Positions 1 through 6,446 of a stretch of 9,668 nt of DNA are shown piece by piece. Under the pieces are notes generated by a model that saw nothing but the letters and a program-made list of their open reading frames with translations, was not told where the DNA came from and searched no databases. Numbering within the stretch: position 1 is the stretch's first letter; every line of letters begins with the position of its first letter. Made by a program: the position numbers and the translations under genes. Source of the stretch: Perlabentimonas sp046542995 (GTDB taxonomy: Bacteria; Bacteroidota; Bacteroidia; Bacteroidales; Tenuifilaceae); NCBI GenBank assembly GCA_046542995.1, contig JBKHAH010000104.1, positions 1 through 9,668 on the forward strand, written 5' to 3'.

Positions 1-362
1 TGCTATTGGAGTATATCGATGCTTTTAATATCGACCTAAAAGCGTTCTCTAATGAGTTTTATAAAAAGCACACCGGGGGCAGCCTAAATCCCGTGTTAGA
101 AACACTGAAAACTATTGCAAAAAGGGGTAAGCATCTGGAGATTACATATCTGGTCATTCCAGGGCTAAATGACAACGAAGTTGATTTCACGGAAATGGTG
201 AAATGGATTAAAAATGAACTTGGTAATCATATTCCGCTCCATATTAACAGGTACTTTCCAGCCTACCAGTTAAGCGTTGTACCCACACCATTAAAAACCT
301 TGCAGGGGTTTAAGGCAATTGCATCCCAGCATCTAAAGCATGTTTATATGGGGAATGTTTAA
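1..362 (+). CDS. amrS: AmrS-type radical SAM enzyme, C-terminal part (5' end outside window)
   Basis: The reading frame is open from the window edge, so the true start and the CxxxCxxC cluster lie upstream. What remains is the second half of a radical SAM barrel, with DAFNIDLKAFSNEFYKKHTG, then LEITYLVIPGLND, then the HINRYFPAY strand and a final HVYMGNV. These blocks match my memory of the AmmeMemoRadiSam radical SAM enzyme (AmrS), which resembles pyruvate formate-lyase activase and is usually found with AMMECR1 and Memo-family proteins. Its substrate is not settled. The protein stops directly after YMGNV. AmrS homologues I recall continue about 20-30 residues further with a CPxC motif and an 'LIxRxG' end. 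No such extension is visible in any frame downstream, so this copy is short or its tail has been lost. The next gene is convergent, 37 bp away. Family call is good; the truncation is inference. Confidence 0.75.
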   Translation, partial: LLEYIDAFNIDLKAFSNEFYKKHTGGSLNPVLETLKTIAKRGKHLEITYLVIPGLNDNEVDFTEMVKWIKNELGNHIPLHINRYFPAYQLSVVPTPLKTLQGFKAIASQHLKHVYMGNV

Positions 363-399
363 GAAAATTTCTGAAGGAATGGAATTGCTTAAAAGCCGA

Positions 400-1362
400 T
401 TACTTCACAAAACCACTTAGTTTTCTCCAATTCAGGGTTTTCCATATCTCGTCAAGTAGATTTTTAGAAGCCTGATCGTAGCGCAATTCGTGGCGCCCCT
501 GCCACTCAACCGCTAGAATCCTTATGGTTTGCCCATCATCATAAAGCCTAAAAAAATCGGGGTCGATACAAACAATCTGCCTTGCATTCTTTGTACTTGG
601 GCTAACCAAACCTGTGGGTCGTTTTGCCTCAAAGGGCATGGCTACCACCTGCCTGTGAGGATCAAGGGGGTGATGCGGGGGCATCTCAAACCCGTATGCA
701 GGGGCGTTTCGCTCAGCAACCGATAGTCCTTTCAACTCTTGCTCAAGCCCCTTAATTACTCTTCCAGCAGAAGCAAGTTGAAGCAGATTGGTAAGGTTCC
801 ATTCTTTTCCTTGCTCTTGAATTTCATCCCAACTTTCGTTTTCTATTGCATTTGAAACCTTGCTGAAAACATCTCCTCTTGTAAGCAAAGCCTGCTTTAA
901 CTTTCTTTCATACTCTTCAATAACAGGGAGCTGCCCGGCAGCCTCAACCAAAGCCTCTTCCAGCTGTTCATTTAGGGTAGCAATGTTTTCATTGTAAAAC
1001 TTTTCGGCCTCGTCAGGGGTAAGATGCTTCATTAAATTGTAAATATCATTAGTATTCTTTATTTTTACTGCATGCCTCTCCCGTAAACCTTTGAGCCGTT
1101 TTAAGTAATCGCTTGCTTGCTTAATTTGTTGCTCTGTAAATTGCGATTCTTCGCCAAGGTGTAGGCTTGCACGATTAATTTCAACCTCTTGCTTAGCCGA
1201 TTGTATTAATGCTATTATCCACCGATCTTGAGTAAAGGGTTTCCAGAATGGCTTGTTGTTGTATGTGAAAAGTCGGGTTAAAGTATTTTTCTTAAGTCCA
1301 AAGGTTGGACGCACAATCGAGCGGAGGAATGGGTCCTGATCTGTTCCCCAAAGGGGAAACAT
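400..1362 (-). CDS. Protein of unknown function; intact 3' part of a longer, disrupted gene
   Basis: I do not recognise this protein. From the first ATG it has 320 residues. Residues about 55-105 and 114-160 are rich in E, K, Q and L and look helical, possibly coiled coil. A proline-rich stretch (MPPHHPLDPH) follows near residue 227, and a final domain holds IVCIDPDFFRLYDDG and ILAVEWQGRHELRYD. There are no membrane segments and no catalytic motif I can name. The ATG at 1362 is probably not the original start. The same frame stays open upstream to a TAA at 1453-1455, and the intervening codons read like protein (SRSAHPAGYIEEYPCNSMFP). Beyond the TAA, further protein-like sequence leads to a likely signal peptide (see 1363-1927). 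The open frame is real coding sequence by its length and composition. Whether the product is made is doubtful. Confidence 0.5.
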   Translation of the reverse strand: MFPLWGTDQDPFLRSIVRPTFGLKKNTLTRLFTYNNKPFWKPFTQDRWIIALIQSAKQEVEINRASLHLGEESQFTEQQIKQASDYLKRLKGLRERHAVKIKNTNDIYNLMKHLTPDEAEKFYNENIATLNEQLEEALVEAAGQLPVIEEYERKLKQALLTRGDVFSKVSNAIENESWDEIQEQGKEWNLTNLLQLASAGRVIKGLEQELKGLSVAERNAPAYGFEMPPHHPLDPHRQVVAMPFEAKRPTGLVSPSTKNARQIVCIDPDFFRLYDDGQTIRILAVEWQGRHELRYDQASKNLLDEIWKTLNWRKLSGFVK

Positions 1363-1927
1363 GCTATTGCATGGGTACTCCTCGATGTATCCTGCGGGAT
1401 GGGCACTTCGTGAGTAAACGGTTTCACCTGCCTTCTTGCCTACAGTTGTTGGTTAGAGGTACATATACCCCTGATTATCCTTAAAAATTGGATCACCTAG
1501 TAGATTGAATGGCTCATTTATCCACACATTAACCCTTTCAGCATAGCCTCTACTGGTTGGTGGCATTCTGAAATTAACTCTCAGTTCAATTGGCTCGGGG
1601 AAAGTTCACCTTTTGCAAAATCCAATCTTTTTAAATATGCAGCCGTAGGTTCAATGCTCATGCCATTGGGCGGATTAAGCGCATTGGCCTGCATAAAAAC
1701 ATCAACAATAGCCTCAACCTGCGAGACAGTTTTTGCAGAAACAATACCTGTCTTGGTAGTTCTGCCAGATCACCAAAGGGATTTCCATGTTTCTTGTCCT
1801 ATAAAAGAGTGGGAAGAGAATGCTGTGATTACTATGAGGAAAAAACCATGAATACTGCTCTTGGAATAAATCCTAGTTGTGAGTTTTCCCAATAGCCAAC
1901 CGCTAGAAAATTTCTTTTTATCTTCAT
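1363..1927 (-). pseudogene. Degraded 5' part of the unknown gene at 400-1362 (about four lesions)
   Basis: Reading the minus strand from an ATG at 1927-1925 gives MKIKRNFLAVGYWENS and, near 1849, AVFMVF. That frame stops at a TAG (1834-1832), but the neighbouring frame continues as FFLIVITAFSSHSFIGQ, which would complete a signal peptide. The apparent shift falls in a run of six T. That frame then meets a TGA (1772-1770), resumes as SGRTTKTGIVSAKTVSQVEA and runs to about 1608. There the sense passes to the frame of the 3' part (PEPIELRVNFRMPPTSRGYA), which meets a TAA at 1455-1453 and then joins the 400-1362 frame. The reconstruction is one exported protein of about 500 residues with two frameshifts and two nonsense codons. 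It rests on reading protein-like text, not on a homologue, so single lesions could be misplaced. Sequencing error is less likely because the AOR-cluster genes nearby are clean. Confidence 0.5.
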
Positions 1928-2072
1928 GGTTCAGGTTTTAGTATTGTTTGAATTAAAAAATCCAAACTAGCTCTTTAATCTTACTCCTAGTAAGTTACAA
2001 CATTATTCATTACAAGATAAGATAGTATAAGAGAAATTTAGGATTCTATAGCAAACACCTTCAATGAGCTCA

Positions 2073-2780
2073 CTATGCATTATCTATCCCAAGATCAAAA
2101 ATCTCATACTCTTGCTCAAGGGTATTTATAATTAACAGGCGATTTCGAAGAGGGGTGCCTTTGCCCGTGAGGATTTTTAATACTTCGGCAACCTGAATTG
2201 ATGCAACAAGTGCAGGGATGAAAGATGGGTTGCCCAAATCTTGCTCAACCCCTTTGTTTCGACCTCCACGGTATAAACCTTCCAAAACTTTGTCGCCAGG
2301 AAAAATGGTGGTAACCTGTCCGTACCATCCTGCAATGGCACCATACACCATTGGATTTCCATTCTTCTCAGCTTGTTTCTGTAGTAAAATTCGAGATGAC
2401 ACATTATCAAGGGCGTCGCAAACTACGTCGTAGCCCCTTGTTACCTCCTCGGCGTTACGCTCATCTAGAAATACTTGTAATGGCTCAACATGAATATCGG
2501 GGTTTACCTTCTGAACGTGCTCCTTAGCCGCAAGGGCTTTGGATGTCCCTATATTATCTATGTTTGACAGTAACTGTCGGTTGAGATTGGTCTCATCAAA
2601 AACATCACCATCAACTGCAGTAATATGGCCTACGCCTAGTCGGGCAAGCTGCTCAATGATGTGCCCTCCCAAACCCCCACACCCCACCACAAGCACCCGC
2701 TTGTCTCGCAGGGAGAGGTTCTGTTCGCGGGTTAGCATTTTTTCGTTCTTAATATACCTATTTTTCATATCCCATAGCAT
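2073..2780 (-). CDS. ThiF/MoeB/HesA-family E1-like adenylyltransferase
   Basis: This E1-like enzyme would adenylate the C-terminal glycine of a ubiquitin-like sulfur carrier, here most simply the MoaD-like protein encoded just upstream. The sequence has the family's N-terminal R (R8 in NRYIKN), the nucleotide loop VVGCGGLGG (residues 31-39), the acidic D57, the DETNLNRQ motif (62-69), K81 and the CDALDN segment (121-126) with the expected Asp. The adenylation site therefore looks complete. It is 235 residues, close to a minimal MoeB/ThiF core. Only two cysteines are present (C34, C121), so the two CxxC zinc pairs typical of MoeB and ThiF are absent. There is no rhodanese domain. The second ATG, codon 5 at 2768, starts MKNRYIKN and fits family N-termini better than the first. 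It is last in the AOR cluster, 151 bp after the carrier gene. A role in W-pterin (molybdopterin-type) dithiolene synthesis is inferred from context. Confidence 0.85.
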   Translation of the reverse strand: MLWDMKNRYIKNEKMLTREQNLSLRDKRVLVVGCGGLGGHIIEQLARLGVGHITAVDGDVFDETNLNRQLLSNIDNIGTSKALAAKEHVQKVNPDIHVEPLQVFLDERNAEEVTRGYDVVCDALDNVSSRILLQKQAEKNGNPMVYGAIAGWYGQVTTIFPGDKVLEGLYRGGRNKGVEQDLGNPSFIPALVASIQVAEVLKILTGKGTPLRNRLLIINTLEQEYEIFDLGIDNA

Positions 2781-2818
2781 TTGGGTATTTATTTGAACAA
2801 GTTGGAGATGTTGATTGG

Positions 2819-2860
2819 AACGCTGATAACACAGATTAAACAGATTTTCACGGAGTTTTT
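2819..2860. repeat. Short intergenic repeat of 'cagatttt' units
   Basis: The gap between the E1-like and carrier genes holds a run of imperfect units of about 9-11 bp: gctgataaca, cagattaaa, cagatttt, cacggagttttt. Strings of this kind occur between genes in many Bacteroidota genomes, as far as I recall. No ORF, promoter or terminator is evident here. Its function is unknown. Confidence 0.45.
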
Positions 2861-2931
2861 TCTAAAAACGCATCCCCCCTCTAATCTGAGACTATTGTCT
2901 AAATCGTTGTTTTTCTGAGTTCTATCAATGT

Positions 2932-3156
2932 TTAACCTCCCCCAACCGGCGGAAATATGCTTAGCGTGTCACCATCATTAAGTTTCTGATCGAACATGGC
3001 ATCCCTTCCATTAATAAACAGTATTGCAATATCCTCAAGGGGGATGTTAAGTTTTTCAATAATTACGGAAGGTGTTGTGTCATTGGGCAGCTCCATTGTC
3101 TGTTCCCGTTCACGCCCTTCTCGAAGAGTGGCAAAAAGTTTTACTTTTATCTGCAT
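2932..3156 (-). CDS. MoaD/ThiS-like ubiquitin-fold sulfur carrier
   Basis: A 74-residue protein with the beta-grasp pattern of MoaD/ThiS. It opens with IKVKLFATLREGR, which matches MoaD N-termini. Mid-protein it has IAILFINGRDA, then the typical NDGDTLSIFPPVGGG end. The chain terminates exactly at the glycines, as needed for adenylation by an E1-like enzyme and conversion to a thiocarboxylate. In MoaD the thiocarboxylate supplies sulfur to the MPT synthase partner MoaE. No MoaE is present in this window. It lies 57 bp downstream of the radical SAM gene and upstream of the E1-like gene on the same strand, which suggests a dedicated carrier/activator pair for the AOR cofactor. ThiS (thiamin) is the main alternative but nothing else here concerns thiamin. 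Confidence 0.88.
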   Translation of the reverse strand: MQIKVKLFATLREGREREQTMELPNDTTPSVIIEKLNIPLEDIAILFINGRDAMFDQKLNDGDTLSIFPPVGGG

Positions 3157-3213
3157 ATTAATGTTTTAATGTCTATTGTTTCTTGTGATGCGCAATAGTT
3201 GCAATCTAAAAAA

Positions 3214-4260
3214 TTAAGTGCAAATTACGATTTTTCTAGCCCACAAGCAATCGGAGCAGTTGGGTTCCTCTCCATTGCAATCGAAGTCCACATCATCAAT
3301 AAGACTACAACCCTCAACCAAGTCACAGTCGGGACAAGAAGGATAGTGGTTGTTGTATATCCTGTTTCGAAACTTCACATAGTCCTCACTATTCCAAATA
3401 TCTAAGAGGGTATTGTCCCTTAAATTTCCAAAACTATACTGCTTTATGGTTTTGAAACGCCCAAATACCACCTCGCTACCTTGGTGACTGAACCGATAGC
3501 AGGGTACAACCTCGCCCCTGGAGGTAATATATGTGGCATTATTGGAAACAAAGGCGCAGCGCCTTTCTGTTTTCAACTCCGCTTCGGGGAACTGCACACG
3601 CAAACCCCGTTTAAACGAGTGGTTGCGAATTTTGTGATAGAGCTCCTTTAGGGGCTTGTTGTCATATCGTTGGTAAAGGATGTTGTCAGCCTGATCAGAA
3701 CGCTGTGGCAAAAAGTGAGATATCACCAAGTTACGAATCCTTTTTTCAGCCAATAGATCCATTAGCGGAAAAATTTCCTGAACATTCTCTTTGGAAGCCA
3801 CAAACTGGATATCCAACTTTGGGGTTTCCAAATATTGTTCTTGCTTCAATTGATTCAGATAATCAATTGAGGAAATCAACTCTTTAAATACCACACCCCT
3901 ATCGTGCATCATCCTATTTTCCATTCCATCAATGGAAATAACAATAAGATCAAGGTCCACAATCACATCCTTGGTTAACTTCTCCTTGATGAGTGTGCCG
4001 TTTGTGGTTAGCAATATCTCCTTCCCCTTAAAAAGGTTCACCGCTTGTTGAAATAGTGGAGAGGCTAGAGGCTCCCCCATTCCTCCTAGCACAATTGTTT
4101 CAATTGAGTTCACCCCTTGTATCTGTTTTGTTGTTTTTTTCCAAAGGGACTCAGGCATATCCGTAGGTTCTTCGACCCACTGATGCCGAAAGCAGATTTT
4201 ACACTCTAGGTTACAAATATCGGTAAGTTCAAGATATACTTTTTTGAGGGGATACTCCAT
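3214..4260 (-). CDS. Radical SAM/SPASM protein, probable tungsten oxidoreductase maturase
   Basis: The N-terminus carries the radical SAM cluster motif C16-x3-C20-x2-C23 (DICNLECKICF). It is followed by the GGMGEP SAM-binding motif at 59-64 and a regular radical SAM barrel, with LTTNGTL at 84-90 and VISIDGM at 107-113. The C-terminal third is cysteine-rich, with nine Cys: C235, C254 (RGEVVPCYRF), C309, C312, C318, C328, C335, C338 and C347. The C309-x2-C312-x5-C318 pattern and the FGNLRDNTLLDIWNSE segment are typical of SPASM domains, which bind auxiliary Fe-S clusters. A radical SAM family of this layout is known as a neighbour of tungsten-cofactor oxidoreductases ('tungsten cofactor oxidoreductase radical SAM maturase'), and here it lies directly downstream of AOR. 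Its reaction is unknown to me: it could modify the AOR protein or the W-pterin cofactor. Start is the ATG at 4260. Confidence 0.82.
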   Translation of the reverse strand: MEYPLKKVYLELTDICNLECKICFRHQWVEEPTDMPESLWKKTTKQIQGVNSIETIVLGGMGEPLASPLFQQAVNLFKGKEILLTTNGTLIKEKLTKDVIVDLDLIVISIDGMENRMMHDRGVVFKELISSIDYLNQLKQEQYLETPKLDIQFVASKENVQEIFPLMDLLAEKRIRNLVISHFLPQRSDQADNILYQRYDNKPLKELYHKIRNHSFKRGLRVQFPEAELKTERRCAFVSNNATYITSRGEVVPCYRFSHQGSEVVFGRFKTIKQYSFGNLRDNTLLDIWNSEDYVKFRNRIYNNHYPSCPDCDLVEGCSLIDDVDFDCNGEEPNCSDCLWARKIVICT

Positions 4261-4315
4261 ACAATTACTTCATCAGATTTCAGAAACAGTTATATTTCAT
4301 GTTGATATAAGAACG

Positions 4316-4343
4316 GAAACCCCCATGTTTTTATGGGGGTTTC
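4316..4343 (-). terminator. Perfect 11-bp hairpin between AOR and the radical SAM gene
   Basis: The arms GAAACCCCCAT (4316-4326) and ATGGGGGTTTC (4333-4343) pair perfectly around a 6-nt loop. It sits 22 bp past the AOR stop codon and about 55 bp before the radical SAM start. On the transcribed strand the stem ends in TTTC and is followed by CGTTCTT, so the U-tract is weak. It could be a partial terminator, or an mRNA end that stabilises the AOR transcript while letting some polymerase through to the maturation genes. Confidence 0.65.
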
Positions 4344-4365
4344 AACTAAAACAAGACTAATTGAC

Positions 4366-6165
4366 CTATGAGGGAACCCCAAGAGAATCTAGCTTATCTT
4401 TTGTGGGGACACCCTTTTCGTCCCATCCTCTCACCTTATAGTAAAGAGGAAGAAGTTCGGCTAAACCACTTTTCATTCCCTTGGATGGACCGCTTGGTAT
4501 GGCTTCCTCAAGGAGTCGTTTGGGCAGCTTATCTTGTGAGGGGTCAATGCCGGCTTTCAGGTTCCAAACCCTTTCTAGGTTCCATATTCTATCACCTGCT
4601 TCAAGGATATCGGCAGCTGAGTGTTTCTTGCCCGTAACCGCAGAAAACATATCAGCGTAATCATCAGCAGTAAGCGCAAATGAAGTGAATAGGCATAAGC
4701 CACTTGAGTCGATAAATGCTGTAAGATCCTGGAAGATCTTCACCCACTCGGGTTTGCCTTTCAGCTCAGTTCTATCCAACTTTTCTGGAAGACCCAGTAT
4801 CTCTGGGGAGATAAGGTAACCTCTCACATGGCATCCACCACGATTTGAAGTGGCATACTGTAGCCCTTGTCCCTGAATTCCTCTGGGGTCGTAAGCAGGA
4901 AGTTCCTGTTTCTTAACGCTCATTGATAATTCGGGATGACCATAGGCTTCCGCTAGTCTGTATGAACCATCTGCCATTTTGCTGGCAAGGTCGCCGTCGC
5001 GACGGCCAAGTTTTTTCACCCACTCCACCATACTATCGCCATCTCCAAACTTAAGACCAACGCCATTTAACTCCTCGTCCTTTATGTAACCCTTTTGATA
5101 GAGTTCCATTGCTGTGGCAATAGTTACGCCAGCAGAAATAGTATCAAGCCCCATCTCATTTGACCAGAAATTGGCTTTAATTGCGGCCTTCATATCAGAA
5201 ACACCACAAGCTGCGCTGAAAGCCCAAACGGTTTCATACTCGGGACCACCTGTTTCAATTTCATCGGCCTTAGTGTATCTACCGCAGGCAATGGGGCATG
5301 CAAAGCACGATTCGCGCTTAATAAGAAACTTCTCAGCAAGGGTCTCACCGCTCACCTCCTCGGCCTTGTCGAAATAGGCTTCCTGAAAGTTATTTGTTGG
5401 GAATACGCCTGCCTCGTTGATAATATTTACTAGCACGTTTGTACCGTAGGTGGGGAGACCAGCACCACTTACCCCATTATCTTTGATTTGGCCACGACTC
5501 TTCTTTACAACCTCCTTTAGAGCCTCAGGGTCGGCCACCTCTGGCTTGGATGACCCCTTAATCACTATTGCCTTCAGGTTCTTGCTGCCCACAACAGCAC
5601 CTACCCCTGAGCGACCCGCTGCACGATTTAAATCGTTCATCACCGCAGCAATGTTGGAAAGGTTTTCACCTGCAGGCCCAATGCAAAGCACTTTAGCTTT
5701 CTCGGGAGCATTCTTCATTACCTCGTTGGTAGTTTCAATGGTTGTTTTGCCCCAAAGATCTGAAGCATCGCGGAACTCAACCTTGTTATCCTCAATATGA
5801 ATACTAGTTGGCTTAGCGGCCTTGCCTTCTAAAACTATAGCATCGTAGCCAGCAAACTTCATCTCAGCTCCCCAAAAGCCTCCCGAATTTGAACTTGCAA
5901 TGGTGCCAGTTAGGGGCGACTTGGTCACCACCATATACCTGCCGCCAGCAGGAGTTGGGGTGCCAGTCATGGGTCCAGCTGCAATAATCACCTTGTTATT
6001 TGGGTCAAAAGCATCAATGTTAGGATCCACTTCATCGAAGAAGATTTTTGATCCAAGGCCACGACCGCCAATGAACTTAACGGCCTCTTCAAGGTTTAGG
6101 TCTTCTACCTTGAATTTCAAATCGGACAGGTTAATCCGAAGAAGTTTCCCTCTGTATCCGTACAT
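4366..6165 (-). CDS. aor: Aldehyde:ferredoxin oxidoreductase (tungsten-dependent AOR family)
   Basis: This family oxidises aldehydes to carboxylic acids with ferredoxin as electron acceptor, or runs in reverse, using a tungsten bis-pterin and one 4Fe-4S cluster in the cytoplasm. All 599 residues look intact, close to the usual AOR length of about 605. Visible family blocks are GGRGLGSK (33-40), GPMTGTPTPAGGRYMVVTKS (64-83), NSGGFWGAEMKFAGYDAIV (93-111), the pterin-binding run LNRAAGRSGVGAVVGSKNLK (179-198) and NRGGCHVRGY (441-450). The cluster ligands are C287-x2-C290-x3-C294 (CFACPIAC) and C491 in DSSGLC. E311 and H446 sit where Pyrococcus AOR has its active-site Glu and His. The chain ends in the usual YYKVRGWDEKGVP. 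A sigma-54 promoter core lies 47 bp upstream, so transcription should depend on an activator, most simply the divergent one. The substrate cannot be told from sequence. Confidence 0.93.
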   Translation of the reverse strand: MYGYRGKLLRINLSDLKFKVEDLNLEEAVKFIGGRGLGSKIFFDEVDPNIDAFDPNNKVIIAAGPMTGTPTPAGGRYMVVTKSPLTGTIASSNSGGFWGAEMKFAGYDAIVLEGKAAKPTSIHIEDNKVEFRDASDLWGKTTIETTNEVMKNAPEKAKVLCIGPAGENLSNIAAVMNDLNRAAGRSGVGAVVGSKNLKAIVIKGSSKPEVADPEALKEVVKKSRGQIKDNGVSGAGLPTYGTNVLVNIINEAGVFPTNNFQEAYFDKAEEVSGETLAEKFLIKRESCFACPIACGRYTKADEIETGGPEYETVWAFSAACGVSDMKAAIKANFWSNEMGLDTISAGVTIATAMELYQKGYIKDEELNGVGLKFGDGDSMVEWVKKLGRRDGDLASKMADGSYRLAEAYGHPELSMSVKKQELPAYDPRGIQGQGLQYATSNRGGCHVRGYLISPEILGLPEKLDRTELKGKPEWVKIFQDLTAFIDSSGLCLFTSFALTADDYADMFSAVTGKKHSAADILEAGDRIWNLERVWNLKAGIDPSQDKLPKRLLEEAIPSGPSKGMKSGLAELLPLYYKVRGWDEKGVPTKDKLDSLGVPS

Positions 6166-6211
6166 AGTCTGTTATTTTGGTTAATAAATATGGTTTCTGT
6201 GCAATCTAACT

Positions 6212-6227
6212 AGCAATCCATAAGCCA
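6212..6227 (-). promoter_or_regulatory. Sigma-54 (-24/-12) promoter for the AOR gene
   Basis: The minus strand reads TGGCTTATGGATTGCT, i.e. TGGC-N7-TTGCT. The invariant GG and GC are exactly 10 bp apart, as sigma-54 requires (consensus TGGCACnnnnnTTGCW). Only the AC after TGGC differs. The start of transcription would be near 6201, giving a leader of about 35 nt before the AOR ATG. A sigma-54 activator gene is divergent and adjacent, which strongly supports the call. Confidence 0.8.
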
Positions 6228-6291
6228 AAGTAGATACAACTCAGATTTACAGACCCATAAGTGTTTGTTATAGAACTTAACATAAACATAC

Positions 6292-6371
6292 GCGAACAGA
6301 GTGTTGTGAATCTTTACAGTTTTTTGCTATATTTGTGTTCAGCATCCTTACAGTGCAAAGTAGGCGAACAG
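6292..6371. promoter_or_regulatory. Candidate upstream activator sites (repeated short motifs)
   Basis: GCGAACAG occurs at 6292-6299 and again at 6364-6371. The first is part of an AACA-gag-TGTT dyad (6295-6305), and the reverse form TGTTCAGC lies at 6336-6343. A second repeat, TC(T/C)TTACAGT, occurs at 6311-6320 and 6345-6354, with another TTACAG at 6247-6252. These lie roughly 80-155 bp upstream of the sigma-54 core, the usual range for enhancer sites. Which motif, if any, binds the activator is not known. Short repeats in A/T-rich DNA can arise by chance. Confidence 0.35.
6304..6335 (+). promoter_or_regulatory. Bacteroidota-type vegetative promoter for the activator gene
   Basis: TATATTTG at 6328-6335 matches the Bacteroidota -7 element TAnnTTTG exactly. 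A TTG at 6304-6306 lies 21 bp upstream, in the range for the -33 element. Transcription would start near 6341, giving a leader of about 105 nt. It overlaps the candidate activator sites, so the activator could repress its own gene. Confidence 0.6.
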
Positions 6372-6411
6372 CAAAAAGAAGCATAACGAGGGTTTTAGAG
6401 GTGTAATTTAT

Positions 6412-6430
6412 ATTTAGAATAGTTCTAAAT
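6412..6430. repeat. Perfect inverted repeat in the activator leader
   Basis: ATTTAGAA (6412-6419) and TTCTAAAT (6423-6430) are perfect inverted copies around a 3-bp TAG spacer, ending 16 bp before the activator ATG. This is operator-like in size. As RNA the 3-nt loop and A/U-rich stem would be weak but could mask the start region. Confidence 0.5.
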
Positions 6431-6446
6431 TTAATGAACAGGCTTT

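Noticed and set aside
1453..1772. Stop codon reassignment or selenocysteine to explain the in-frame TGA and TAA.
   Set aside because: Both TAA and TGA would need recoding, frameshifts are also present, and neighbouring genes end normally on TAA, TAG and TGA.
1654..1851. A 65-codon plus-strand open frame.
   Set aside because: It runs antisense to the degraded minus-strand gene, where the opposite strand gives better protein-like text. It has no family motif.
5450..6184. Several plus-strand open frames of 87-116 codons across the AOR gene.
   Set aside because: They are antisense shadows of a complete, motif-rich AOR reading frame.
6201..6216. A second sigma-54 core using the GCAA at 6201-6204.
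   Set aside because: The matching -24 half would be AGCA on the plus strand instead of GCCA, so the GG pair is lost.
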